From assembly GCA_944472135.2 (NCBI GenBank), contig OX235270.1, positions 83,399,168 to 83,463,167 on the forward strand: DNA of 64,000 bases, read 5' to 3'. Of this stretch, positions 43,920-53,409 are shown piece by piece; position 1 is the first letter of the stretch, and each line of letters opens with the position of its first letter. The notes below the pieces were generated by a model, which worked only from the letters and a program-made list of their open reading frames with translations, did no database searches and had not been told where the DNA came from. Made by a program: the position numbers and the translations under genes. Source of the stretch: Trichobilharzia regenti (taxonomy: Eukaryota; Platyhelminthes; Trematoda; Strigeidida; Schistosomatidae).

Positions 43920-44842
43920 TGTCAGTCAATAAAATGAACATAGCGGGCAGGTTTACAGATCTGCCGTCCACTGCGTGTCTGTACAGGGGGAAGTGTGAAG
44001 AGAGGGAGAGTCGGAGTTGCATTGACTTTCTCATTGCTTATTGGTGCAGGCGTTGGTAGTGTTTCATATTCGCTGTCGGTGTGTGCTGGTTTAAGATGAT
44101 CAACAGAAACAGTCTCCGGTTTACCGTGTTTGTTCAGCGTGAAGTATTTATCGGTGCGTTTAAGTACTAGAAAAGGACCTTCATGTGGATGTTGTAAACC
44201 TTTTCTAATGGCATCGACGCGAACAAATACAAATTTGCAAGTGAGTAGACTCTTGTTAACTTGAGCTTTCTGAAGTTATTGGCGAGGAGCTACTGGTCGA
44301 AGCTGAAGCATCTGCTGGGTAAGGCGGTTGGTGAAGTCGGAGATATTTACATCAGTGGAATCATTAGACGGAACAAACTGACCAGGCAATGTGAGGGTAG
44401 TACCATACACAAGCTGAGCTGGTGTACATCCCAAATCTTCTTTGACAGTTGATCGGATACTGAGAAGAACTAATGGTAGGTGTTCACTCCACTTAGATGA
44501 GTCAGCTTGTGTCATTAGGGCGCTTTTCAGTTGTCGATGGAAACGTTCCACCAGACCATTTGCTGCAGGATGATAAGCTGTGGTGGAGATATGGTTCACT
44601 CCATGGAGTCTCGTAAACTCTCGAAACAGAGTTGATTGAAATTGAGCTCCTCGGTCTGTTGTAATAGTTGTTGGTACTCCGTAGTTTGACACCCAACGAT
44701 CTAAGAAAACCAAAGCGGTATTTTCTGCAGATATATCGTTGAGTGGACAAGCAACAGCCCATCGGGTAAATCGATCAATAGCAGTAAGTATATGAGTAAA
44801 CCCTTTGGATGGCGGTAAGGGTCCAATAATATCTCTATGCAT
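43920..44842 (-). pseudogene. Gypsy integrase and C-terminal tail
   Basis: The integrase core runs from 44842 to 44276. The catalytic Asp lies in HRDIIGPLPPSKGF, the second Asp in TTDRGAQFQSTLF, and the Glu in ANGLVERFHRQLKSAL, so all three DDE residues are present. After about 44276 the frame shifts, and the tail (GLQHPHEGPFLVL near 44180-44200, then a Pro-rich end with QTRSGRQICKPARY) continues to about 43925. It is separated from the upstream RNase H frame by a single TGA at 44852-44854. Confidence 0.85.
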
Positions 44843-44851
44843 GTGTTGGAA

Positions 44852-45862
44852 TCATCTATCCGGTAAATTGAACTGTTTTGAAGGTGTGACGGTATGATGA
44901 TGTACCTTGGATCTTTGACATTGCAAGCATTGGCAGGCCCATTTCCGAATATCGGAGTTCATATTGGGCCAAACGAAACGCTCGCTGATCAACTTGACTG
45001 TAGCACGTAAACCAGGATGCGACAAGGAATGTAGATGTTCAAACAAAAGTTTTCGACAACTTAGTGGAACGAAAGGTCTATGAACGCCCGTTGAAACGTC
45101 GCAGACGATAGTTGTATCAGACAGGGGAATAGGTACGTCCTGCAACTGTAGGGAGGAGTTTCGTCTACAAGTATGGAGTTCGGCGTCATTTTTCTGCAGC
45201 TTGGCTATATTGTCTAAGCTAATATCTATCGAAGATAGAAGATGATTAACGTCACATTGAGACAAGGAATCGGCTACGATATTGGAATCTCCTTTGATGA
45301 CCTGGATGTCTGTTGAGAATTGTGAGATGTAATCCAGTTGTCTGGCTTCTCTCGGAGAGTGTCTTTCCAACGAAGTGGTGAAAGCATAACAAAGAGGCTT
45401 ATGGTCGGTTAAGATAGTAAAATGTCGACCTTGTAGTAAGAAGATGAAATGTTTCACTGCTAGATAGATAGCTAACAGTTCTCTGCCAAAAGTGCTGTAA
45501 CGAGTTTGCGCAGGTTCCAACTTCTTGGAGAAGAAATCAAGTGGAGTGGTGTCATTATTGAACTTTTGTTGTAAAACTGTTCCCACTGCTACCTGCGATG
45601 CATCTGTACATAGAATGAGTGAAGCTTCTGGGTTGATGTGAGATAACACTACAACGTTGGATAAGGCATCTCTTGCATTATTAAATGCTGCTTTTGCTTC
45701 TTCAGGCCACTGAAATTTCTTCGAATTGCATCGAAGTAGGTCGGTCAGTGGCTGAACTATGGAGGCACATGATGGAATAAAACGTCGGCAGAAGTTGAAC
45801 ATCCGAGAAAACGTCTAAGTTTGTTTGAGGAATCAGGTTCGAGAAAGTTCTTAATAGTTTTT
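44852..45862 (-). pseudogene. Gypsy RT thumb, RNase H and H2C2 region
   Basis: An open frame from 45802 to 44852 has FNFCRRFIPSCASIVQPLTD, then RNase H with ILCTDASQVAVGTVLQQ, STFGRELLAIYLAVKHF and LTDHKPLCYAF, then the zinc-binding segment HLHSLSHPGLRATVKL with CQCLQCQRSKVHHH. A one-base deletion near 45803 disconnects it from the RT stretch 45803-45862. The nested gag-only element lies at its upstream side. Confidence 0.85.
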
Positions 45863-46056
45863 TGTAGTAATTTATTGTAATCGTAGTATTAGTATTTCGA
45901 GATGACCGAATTACAAGAATCCAAACAAAACACAGAGAGGGCGGAATTCAGGAATTTGTATTTAGCGGAATTCTAATGCAATCTATATATGAAACATATT
46001 AGCAATCAACAGTAAGTACTTTAACAATACAGAGATAGAAATTGTCAATCACCACA
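45863..46056 (-). repeat. 3' LTR of gag-only element
   Basis: On the minus strand it runs TGTGGTGATTGACAATTT to AATTACTACA. It is nearly identical to the LTR at 47501-47694. Confidence 0.9.
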
Positions 46057-46083
46057 TCCGCCACACGTCGAATGTCTCCTTGC

Positions 46084-47487
46084 CTATTTATAACGATGTC
46101 TCGGTTTGCTTGCAAGTAGCTGCGACCTTCTAACTGATTCTGTGATTCTATTTTCATCATTATTATCTGGACCTATTTCTGAATTATCTACAAAATCAGG
46201 ATTAGTAACGGAATCATTCAAATTATAATCGGAACGACCTACTTCATTTATTGTCACTTTGTCCAGGTGTCTGTTATGAGCTGAGTGATCTTTGATGTCT
46301 AATATCTTCACCACTTGATTTCCCATTTTTTGTAGTATGATTCCAACAGAAGGTCTGTAGTCATTCCCTTTGTAATAATGTACATTAGAAGTCGTGGACA
46401 TCGGATGCTTTTTGAGAATTCGAGATTTGAAAGGTTTTGCAGGACTTTCACGGGTACTTGTATGCTCTGCATTCAGCAGACGCAGTCTATGCATATGCAA
46501 CAATTCCTCCATTTTAATCAGTTGCTCTCTCATCTCATTCAGTTTTCCTCGTGTTTTCGACAGTTCGCATTGTAACTCGGCTACCTCATTTCTGGAAACA
46601 GTTGACGCTTGAGTTGCTGAACTTGTAGTGGAGGTTTTCATTGGATGAGATTGAGTATTTTGAAAAGTTGAAAGACATATTGACTCCATTTTACTAGACA
46701 GATTGGGAGAATTATAAGAATTCTGAGTAACATAAGTATTCGAACTTCTGCAAACAGTCTTGATGTGTCCAAGTTTACCATATTTGTGACACTTAGCACC
46801 CCGAAAATGGCAAGTGCTTCGTAGATGTAACTTTCCACAGGAAAAACACGGTTTAATGTTTTTGATCTCTGGCTGCATTCTATTACCTGCGGACGGCAGT
46901 TTGGATTGCTTCCCATGAACACTTGTATTTTCGACTTTGGACAGCATGACATCAGATACTGACGTAGTGGGAGCAGAGTATTCATTATTGTCATCTTCAT
47001 ATGTAATACATAAATCTTTAGCAGTTTGAAAGGTACAAGAAGGAATCTGAATTAACTCTTTCTCTAACTTAGGAATATTGATTCCAGCAATTAGACGATC
47101 ACGTAGTTGAGTATGCAGCTGGTCTCCAAAGTCGCACTTTGAAGCTTGTATTTGAAGTTGAAGAATGAAGTCTCTTATCTTCTGATTGGGAGCACGAACC
47201 AGTTTATTGAACTGAGCCCTCTCTCTGGTCTCGAAAGTAGTTATATGAAAGTGATGTATCAGAAGTTCACGGATCTTGTCATATGACAGAGAAATGGGTT
47301 TATCTGGAAACACCAGAGACTTTACTAGGCTATATGCATCTAGCCCAATAGCAGTAATGAAATAGGCTGATATTTTGTCAACCCGAACATTCTTGGAAAT
47401 GCACCACGCGTCGAAGCATTCAAAATAATCAGCGATCTCCCGCGGAGAACCCTTCAGAGGAAATTTTCCCAGGTTATTTAGTTCCAT
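46084..47487 (-). CDS. gag: Gag protein of gag-only LTR element (467 aa)
   Basis: An intact 467-codon frame starts at ATG 47487, 13 bp inside the 5' LTR edge at 47501. The first third (GKFPLKGSPREIADYFECFD, then DKIRELLIHHFHITTFETRE) has the layout of the retrotransposon gag capsid domain. Around residues 214-250 are two knuckle-like motifs: CFSCGKLHLRSTC, and CHKYGKLGHIKTVC, in which Tyr replaces the second Cys. A coiled-coil-like stretch follows (VAELQCELSKTRGKLNEMRE at about 305-325). No protease, RT or integrase is encoded. It would assemble particles and package RNA, presumably relying on a partner element's pol. What it depends on cannot be told from the sequence. Confidence 0.85.
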   Translation of the reverse strand: MELNNLGKFPLKGSPREIADYFECFDAWCISKNVRVDKISAYFITAIGLDAYSLVKSLVFPDKPISLSYDKIRELLIHHFHITTFETRERAQFNKLVRAPNQKIRDFILQLQIQASKCDFGDQLHTQLRDRLIAGINIPKLEKELIQIPSCTFQTAKDLCITYEDDNNEYSAPTTSVSDVMLSKVENTSVHGKQSKLPSAGNRMQPEIKNIKPCFSCGKLHLRSTCHFRGAKCHKYGKLGHIKTVCRSSNTYVTQNSYNSPNLSSKMESICLSTFQNTQSHPMKTSTTSSATQASTVSRNEVAELQCELSKTRGKLNEMREQLIKMEELLHMHRLRLLNAEHTSTRESPAKPFKSRILKKHPMSTTSNVHYYKGNDYRPSVGIILQKMGNQVVKILDIKDHSAHNRHLDKVTINEVGRSDYNLNDSVTNPDFVDNSEIGPDNNDENRITESVRRSQLLASKPRHRYK

Positions 47488-47500
47488 CGCGACGCCAATT

Positions 47501-47694
47501 AGTAGTAATTTATTGTAATCGTAGTATTAGTATTTCGAGATGACCGAATTACAAGAATCCAAACAAAACACAGAGAGGGCGGAATTCAGGAATTTGTATT
47601 TAGCGGAATTCTAATGCAATCTATATATGAAACATATTAGCAATCAACAGTAAGTACTTTAACAATACAGAGATAGAAATTGTCAATCACCACA
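47501..47694 (-). repeat. 5' LTR of gag-only element
   Basis: The partner of 45863-46056. Its gag-proximal terminal base differs (T for A on the minus strand), giving CT rather than the usual CA end. The gag start codon follows within 14 bp, so the leader is extremely short. Confidence 0.9.
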
Positions 47695-47699
47695 TTTTT

Positions 47700-47955
47700 A
47701 TCTTATCTTCGTTAGGTCTGATGCCTTCGGAAGTTATTCGATGTCCTAAAAACTCAATGGAAGGGGAACCAAAAATACATTTCTTTGGATTGATAACACC
47801 TCCAAATTGTTCAAACCTTGTAAATCACAAGCTGAAGTGTTCCATATGTTCTTCCATCGATTAGCTGGCTATTAAGACATTGTCGATATATACAAAGACG
47901 AAATCAAGACCTTGGGTAACTTGGTCCATAAAACGCTGAAATGTTTGAGCGACAC
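47700..47955 (-). pseudogene. Gypsy RT palm fragment with altered catalytic motif
   Basis: This 256-bp piece of RT lies between the two nested elements. Minus-strand reading gives AQTFQRFMDQVTQGLDF and then VYIDNVLI: the catalytic YIDD box reads YIDN (Asn codon at 47879-47881). A TAA follows at 47861-47863. Both changes would abolish polymerase activity. Confidence 0.8.
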
Positions 47956-48291
47956 TGTCATCAAAGTCTCATAAACCGTTAATGCCCAGCTCTCGCTACG
48001 CTCGGGCCCACGCTGTTCTTAGAAGATTTCTGAGAAACGCTTAGTAACAACGGACGAAAAACCAGAACACCAATTGTTGACTTGAGTATTATGTATTGTT
48101 ACACCAGCATATAAATCAAGTATCACTAAGCAAACTAAGAAAACTAAGGTTTCTAACGATGTTTAACTCTTCTTTCTGAACAGCGACCGATGAGACGATG
48201 ACTGTCGTATTGATGCCTCCGCGAAAATCGAGGAAGTTGATTTTGAGCAAACAACCAAGAATTGATCGTTCAATCTTCAACTCCATTGACA
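47956..48291 (-). repeat. 3' LTR of BEL/Pao element
   Basis: Minus-strand limits TGTCAATGGAGTTG and GATGACA. Directly outside on the internal side is GCCGGGGAG, a likely polypurine tract. Target duplication GACAC lies at 47951-47955. Confidence 0.9.
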
Positions 48292-48999
48292 CTCCCCGGC
48301 AAAAAAGGGATCCAACCCTTTTTTCCTTCACGACTAATGCACGTTGACTTGGATGCCATTGCGAGAACCTGGGTCACACGGACAGAGCTGAAATGGAAAA
48401 CAAACAGAAAAGCCAACACACCACAAGCATACCCACAGCACAATCTCACACATCAATGACGACCTGCGCCTCCAGACAGAGACCTCCTCTTGACATCTTG
48501 CAACACAGTCTCCACTTGCTAGAATGACTCTTGCAGAATGCAAAGTGACCATGGCAGCACCTCACGATACTCTACGCACATCCTCTTATCTACTCATTAC
48601 CAATTACCACTGCAATCGCTGGCCACTCATTCTGCCTCAGTTCTAATAGCGGTGACGCATGCGAGCCTCAGTCGTTTACACTCTTTCTCCCCGGCGTGTC
48701 GGACCGCAGCTAACAATTATCTCCGTGTGCATTTCATTCTCAGCAATAGCCTAGCCTCCCCGGCGTATACGACCCATCTGCTGTCCTTAACATCAATCAA
48801 TTCATTCATGGATGTAGAAGACTCGAAACAACTTCAGAAATAATCAAGACGAAAATTTTAACAAAATTACGCAATAACAACAAGACACGAAAACAACAAG
48901 TAAACACAATGAATCCAAAAAACACCAATTGCTATGACACACCACACGTATATACAAATAGTACAAACAACCTCGCCGATCATGTCTTGGTGGAATTCC
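48292..48999 (-). other. Noncoding interior of BEL/Pao element
   Basis: No pol-like frame is present on either strand. A run of CA-rich sequence is at 48880-48960. The space is where protease, RT and integrase would be expected in an autonomous element. Confidence 0.6.
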
Positions 49000-49445
49000 T
49001 TTGAAGAATTGCAGGACTTACACCAGTACGCCTACAACCCTTCACAGGTTGACGATTGTAAGTTGTGGAATGTCCAGACACAAACAAGATTAACCAACAA
49101 TTACATCAATTGGAACTCACACAACTATTTAACACAAACATATGTACAATCAACACATCAAATGTTGTGGATTCTGACACGACAAACTACCCTTGAAGAA
49201 CCGTAGGACTTACAGCAGTACGCCTACATTCCTTCTCAGGTTGATGATCCAAGTGGAAGTCGTCCGGACACAAACAGAATTACCAACAGCTAGATGATAA
49301 ATGATATCAATTCAGTATATACAATATGAACATATGTACAAAATCACACACCAAGCACATTGGACTGCTCATTGATGCGCTACCCTTTGAAGAATTGTAG
49401 GACTTACAGCAGTACGCCTACAACCCTTCTCAGGTTGACGCCCTA
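49000..49445. repeat. Tandem repeat, about 190-bp period, inside BEL/Pao element
   Basis: The block (C)CCTTTGAAGAATTGCAGGA / ACTTACAGCAGTACGCCTAC / AACCCTTCTCAGGTTGACG begins at about 49000, 49191 and 49383. Sequences between the blocks (ACACAAACA-, TATGTACAA-containing) also correspond, so there are at least two full units and a partial third. Confidence 0.8.
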
Positions 49446-51398
49446 GGTTGGAAAATCGTCGCAGAGTTCATTTGCTAACTTTCTTCTATCAGCTATATCC
49501 TCAAATCTGAACGGCAACACGCCCATGTCATTGTATCGTAGAATATAGATGACCAACAAACACACGACATATCTCATCAACCAAGTATAGAAACAGAGTA
49601 ATTTACACCAAAGATAATAACATTCAAATAGTAACTTGAAACTAGAAATGCCTTTATTCGTGCAAGTCAATTTAACAATAACTCTCTCCTTTACACTTGG
49701 CTTATCCACACTAAACTGACCATTGATATTCGTCCTTTCAAACGAACTGATACTACCATAGTCATTGCAGAAGATACTTGAGTTGATGGGCATCTGTTTC
49801 ATTGTGGATGAAAACACCAACGATGACTGAGTGACACAAGGTGATGAACTTAGTGGTGGATCAGAAGCTGTTCTTGTTCGGCTCTCAGATAGTTGTCCAA
49901 CTGCAAGATTACCACCACTGCTGTCTTTCACTACTAGTTCAGGTTTAGCACTATCATCTGATGATAGGTGGGCTACATGCTGATCAATTACACTGACTGT
50001 CTCACAAGTATGCACACCTTCTGGAACTGCATCTGCGTTCAATTCTACTTCACGTTGTAGTTGTACAGAACCTTTATTTAACTTAGCAGTAGTAGGCATA
50101 TCCCTCATCTCATAATGATCAACCAAAGACAAATCTGCACTATCATGATCATTACCACAAATATTCAATTTACCGTCAAGTTCATCATTTTCAAACTCTT
50201 TAATAACAGAAGTAGACAATTTTGGTTCCTCCTCAAAAATCATTAAAGGTTTTATAACTTCACTCTGACTAGATATACTTTGTAAACTTGTGGAGTCAGA
50301 ACTCCACTCTGAAGCAGTAACTCTATTCTGTGACACTCTATTCAACAACGGCTTACCAGTTGCAACTACAGACTTCTTCACAACACCGTTATCGTCACAC
50401 AATTCGGAGTCAGACCTGGAGTTTACATTTAGCTTATCACTGAACTTGCTCACTGGTTCACAGTTCACTTTTGTATGCACCTCTTGCAAACGAGTACAAC
50501 ACAACCGTGTTTGTCTTGCATCTTGCAACTTATCTGTTGAGGATGTACTACGAAACCTGTTACACTCACTAGGTCTATATGCATTACTAGACATCATGGA
50601 GCCTTCTCGATATCCACCTCTCTGAGGCTTATTCGTCATCAATGAGTGCGTTTTACCCTCAGACTGCTCTATTCTAGGGGTGAGATCTAACAGACTGGCG
50701 AACTTGCTCATAGATTGATTGACACTAGTATTTACCAGTTTCAGGATATCATCAAACTTTGGCTCGATACCCTCATCCTCCATACGGGAGCTTATCTTCA
50801 CCCACTTCCTTTGCAGTCGGGTAGGTAGACGTCTTGCTATTACTTCTAGTATAAAACTCGAGTTGAGGTCACTCATTCGATTCATCGAAATCATTCCATT
50901 CTTGTAAATTAGCAAATTATCTAAAAACTCAGTGAGTGCCTGGGAGTCATCCTGTAACTGACCACCATTACCCTCAACAGCCTCGAATAATTTCCCTGCA
51001 ATCATCGAGGGTCTTCCAAACCTTTGGCGTAATATGCTCATAGCCTCATCGTAGCCCTCCTTTGGCTTCATAAACTTACAACACTGTATAGCTCTTGCAG
51101 CATCTCCAGTGCAATATCTCATCAAATACATCAATTTCAATTCATCATTTAATAAAAAACTACTCAGCATGATCTCAAACTCCTTTACAAATTGTAAATA
51201 ATCAGCCGGGTTTCCATCAAAACATCGTGGTTCTAATTTAGGGAGTTTGATGTTCCTATTATCCCTGAACGGCGAAACAGTAACATCAACCATATCATGT
51301 TTAACATCAGACACATCGTTACAATTAACAGACAAGTCACCATGACTTACTTTCCTGTTTGCATCCAAGACACTCTGTCCCTTCTTTGACCCAGGCAT
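49443..51398 (-). CDS. gag: BEL/Pao-type gag protein (651 aa)
   Basis: An intact 651-codon frame starts at ATG 51398. Residues 50-215 carry the BEL/Pao gag signature: LPKLEPRCFDGNPADYLQFV, LMYLMRYCTGDAARAIQCCK, ILRQRFGRPSMIAGKLFEAV and LPTRLQRKWVKISSRMEDEG. This family is usually annotated as DUF1759 or peptidase-A17-associated gag. The middle is Ser/Thr-rich and no clear zinc knuckle is visible. The C-terminus is odd: KLLFECYYLWCKLLCFYTWL followed by MRYVVCLLVIYILRY, strongly hydrophobic and unlike a nucleocapsid tail. It might be a membrane segment or read-through of noncoding DNA. The start follows 144 bp of leader after the LTR. Confidence 0.8.
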   Translation of the reverse strand: MPGSKKGQSVLDANRKVSHGDLSVNCNDVSDVKHDMVDVTVSPFRDNRNIKLPKLEPRCFDGNPADYLQFVKEFEIMLSSFLLNDELKLMYLMRYCTGDAARAIQCCKFMKPKEGYDEAMSILRQRFGRPSMIAGKLFEAVEGNGGQLQDDSQALTEFLDNLLIYKNGMISMNRMSDLNSSFILEVIARRLPTRLQRKWVKISSRMEDEGIEPKFDDILKLVNTSVNQSMSKFASLLDLTPRIEQSEGKTHSLMTNKPQRGGYREGSMMSSNAYRPSECNRFRSTSSTDKLQDARQTRLCCTRLQEVHTKVNCEPVSKFSDKLNVNSRSDSELCDDNGVVKKSVVATGKPLLNRVSQNRVTASEWSSDSTSLQSISSQSEVIKPLMIFEEEPKLSTSVIKEFENDELDGKLNICGNDHDSADLSLVDHYEMRDMPTTAKLNKGSVQLQREVELNADAVPEGVHTCETVSVIDQHVAHLSSDDSAKPELVVKDSSGGNLAVGQLSESRTRTASDPPLSSSPCVTQSSLVFSSTMKQMPINSSIFCNDYGSISSFERTNINGQFSVDKPSVKERVIVKLTCTNKGISSFKLLFECYYLWCKLLCFYTWLMRYVVCLLVIYILRYNDMGVLPFRFEDIADRRKLANELCDDFPT

Positions 51399-51542
51399 TG
51401 TTGAACTTGACCCAATTCCAAAAAAGTTCCAGATATTGCTTGTTCAAAGAGGACTTGACCGGCACCAGGAAAGATGAACGGCGACTATCCAAACTTTCAC
51501 CAACTGTTTCAATCCGCCAGATCTGTTTCCATCGTTAGAAAC

Positions 51543-51880
51543 TGTCAGCTACCGTCTCATAAACCGTTAATGCCCAGCTCTCGCTACGCTCGGGCCCACG
51601 CTGTTCTTAGAAGATTTCTGAGAAACGCTTAGTAACAACGGACGAAAAAACCAGAACACCAATTGTTGACTTGAGTATTATGTATTGTTACACCAGCATA
51701 TAAATCAAGTATCACTAAGCAAACTAAGAAAACTAAGGTTTCTAACGATGTTTAACTCTTCTTTCTGAACAGCGACCGATGAGACGATGACTGTCGTATT
51801 GATGCCTCCGCGAAAATCGAGGAAGTTGATTTTGAGCAAACAACCAAGAATTGATCGTTCAATCTTCAACTCCATTGACA
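51543..51880 (-). repeat. 5' LTR of BEL/Pao element
   Basis: The partner of 47956-48291, differing mainly at its gag-proximal edge (GCTACC for TCAAA). Target duplication GACAC follows at 51881-51885. Confidence 0.9.
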
Positions 51881-51885
51881 GACAC

Positions 51886-52372
51886 TCTTTATTCCGAAAG
51901 GCATTCTCGAGAATTCGAATAATCCAAAAGGCGTAATAATTGCTGTTTTTGCAATGTCTTCTGGAGCGACTGGTATTTGATGATATGCCCTGACCAAGTC
52001 AACTTTAGTAAAAATGGTCTTTCCATGTAAGGTCAAGGAGAAGTCGTGGAGATGAGGTATAGGATAACGATCTGAGACCGTAGCGTTATTCAAAGCGCGA
52101 TAATCTCCACATGGTCGCCAGTCGTGATTAGTTTTCGGTACCATTTGCAAAGGTGAAGACCATGGACTGTTAGATTGTCGTATGATGCCTAGCTGCATCA
52201 TATGTTCGAATTCTGACTTAGCTGCTGCTAGTTTGTCGGGTGGTAACCGTCGTGGACGTGCCTTCACAGGCTGTCCTGTTGTGATGATCTTATGAGTAAC
52301 TGTATGAGATATATCCTCGACGTTGTTTGACGGTTTAAGGAAATCGTTGTAATAAAGTAGAGAACATTTCAC
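51886..52372 (-). pseudogene. Gypsy RT N-terminal half
   Basis: The open frame from 52372 reads [80 protein letters not shown] (first catalytic Asp) and [15 protein letters not shown], where the BEL/Pao element interrupts it. This part is otherwise undamaged. Confidence 0.85.
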
Positions 52373-52499
52373 TCTCCGGCTTTTCTATGCAAATACTATG
52401 AACAGAGTAATCACATGTAATACCGTGGATCTTGAGTTGGGTGCAATTGTCAATCAGTTTTTTTTGCTGATATCAACTAACAGATTGAAATGACTTAGG

Positions 52500-52830
52500 A
52501 AGTCTGCACCTAGTATAGCGTGACGTACGTCAGCTACTATGACGATTCATGTGAAATGTCGGCGTAGTCCTAAGTTTAAAATCATTGACTGTTCGCCATA
52601 GGTCTGTATGTTGGTTTGGTTGGCAGCACGGAGTGAAAGTTTCCCAGGTATTTTGGCTGATCGCCTGGATAGTGAGGGGGGAAATAACACTGACCTCGGC
52701 GCCTGTATCTACCAGGAATAATGTGCCGGTAGTCAAATCCCTCACATAGAAAAGGCGACTGAGGTGATTGCCGGTAACAGCCATCGCCATTACTGTCTGG
52801 CTGGGGAGTTTCCCTGAGTTGAGTTACCAC
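52500..52830 (-). pseudogene. Gypsy protease region
   Basis: The frame from 52790 contains LSRLFYVRDLTTGTLFLVDT followed by GAEVSVISP: the DTG triplet of a retroviral-type aspartic protease is intact. The frame is lost about 60 codons later. Overlapping frames suggest a shift between gag and protease. Downstream linker to the RT lies at 52380-52500. Confidence 0.75.
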
Positions 52831-53350
52831 TGTTGTACATGCACGGTCGAAGACACTTCAGGGCATTATGCCCATACCTCCCATGATACCAACAAATGTT
52901 ACGGCTTTGAGACGGTGTTCTAGCACGTCGTCTAGATCTTGATCGCTGTTGCTTGGATACCGTATGTGACTGGTTCCGTTGTGCTCGAAGCTCAGACACT
53001 TCCAGTCGTAAGTCTTGCATTTGAAATGTTAACTGAGAAAGTAACCAAAACATTGGTGCGTCCTTCATAGATGTGGAAGGGCTTGGTGGTACTACCTCTG
53101 TAGACACTCTATTTATGCCATTATTTGATAACACATCCATGATATCGTCTGCCATCTTAGCTAATTCTTCAAGGTCTGTCGTCCTAGAAGATATTGTTAG
53201 GATTTGTTGAACTTTTTGTGGTAAACCTTGTAAGAACATCTGACATAGAATTAACTCATCTACTTTGTGCGATCCAATCAACTGACGCATATGTCTAAGT
53301 ATTTGAGATGGCTTTTTCGTACCTAGATTACACGCAGTAAGTAGCTGTTG
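52790..53350 (-). pseudogene. Gypsy gag C-terminal part with zinc knuckle
   Basis: Coding sequence starts at about EKRIQQLLTACNLGTKKPSQ, beside the TA run, and continues through KVDELILCQMFLQGLPQKVQ and a basic segment to CWYHGRYGHNALKC, a Cys-x3-His-x4-His-x4-Cys variant of the knuckle seen in many Gypsy gags. The frame runs open into the SINE and flank at 53366-53629, but that part is not gag: it is a chance fusion through the (TA)n tract. Roughly the N-terminal third of gag is missing. Confidence 0.8.
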
Positions 53351-53358
53351 TATACGTT

Positions 53359-53365
<7 letters not shown>

Positions 53366-53402
<37 letters not shown>
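53366..53402. repeat. (TA)n microsatellite at Gypsy deletion joint
   Basis: A pure TA run of about 37 bp, between truncated gag and the SINE in the right duplication arm. The left-arm counterpart (32150-32190) is a shorter, imperfect TA-rich tract. Confidence 0.9.
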
Positions 53403-53409
53403 CCACTGT

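Larger units (their letters stand above)
45863..47694 (-). mobile_element. Gag-only LTR element nested in Gypsy pol
   Basis: Two nearly identical 194-bp LTRs (45863-46056 and 47501-47694) bracket one long gag frame and nothing else. TTTTT at 45858-45862 and at 47695-47699 is the probable 5-bp target duplication. Removing the insert and one TTTTT makes the Gypsy pol sequence contiguous, which confirms the boundaries. The near identity of the LTRs and the intact frame imply recent movement, so enzymes must have come from another element. Confidence 0.9.
47956..51880 (-). mobile_element. BEL/Pao-type gag-only LTR element nested in Gypsy RT
   Basis: LTRs at 47956-48291 and 51543-51880 (336 and 338 bp) begin TGTCA and end TGACA. 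GACAC at 47951-47955 and again at 51881-51885 is a 5-bp target duplication, and excising the element restores the Gypsy RT frame. The interior has one long gag frame (49443-51398), then about 1.15 kb of noncoding sequence with a 190-bp tandem repeat, and no pol. LTR similarity is very high. It is a non-autonomous member of the BEL/Pao group. Confidence 0.9.
42989..53394 (-). mobile_element. Gypsy-type LTR retrotransposon, 5' deleted, with two nested insertions
   Basis: The minus strand carries, in order from 53350 down to 43900, a partial gag with zinc knuckle, protease, RT, RNase H, H2C2 zinc finger, integrase and a C-terminal tail. A 463-bp 3' LTR follows (42989-43451). The 5' LTR and the gag N-terminus are gone; homology to the flank resumes at a (TA)n run at 53366-53402. 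Two smaller LTR elements (45863-47694 and 47956-51880) sit inside pol. Stops at 44852-44854 and 47861-47863 and a frameshift near 45803 make it defective. It replaces 430 bp that survive in the left arm. Confidence 0.9.

Noticed and set aside
48934..49206. Plus-strand 90-codon frame inside the BEL/Pao element
   Set aside because: It falls in the 190-bp tandem repeat, is antisense to the element, and is not kept open in the neighbouring repeat units.
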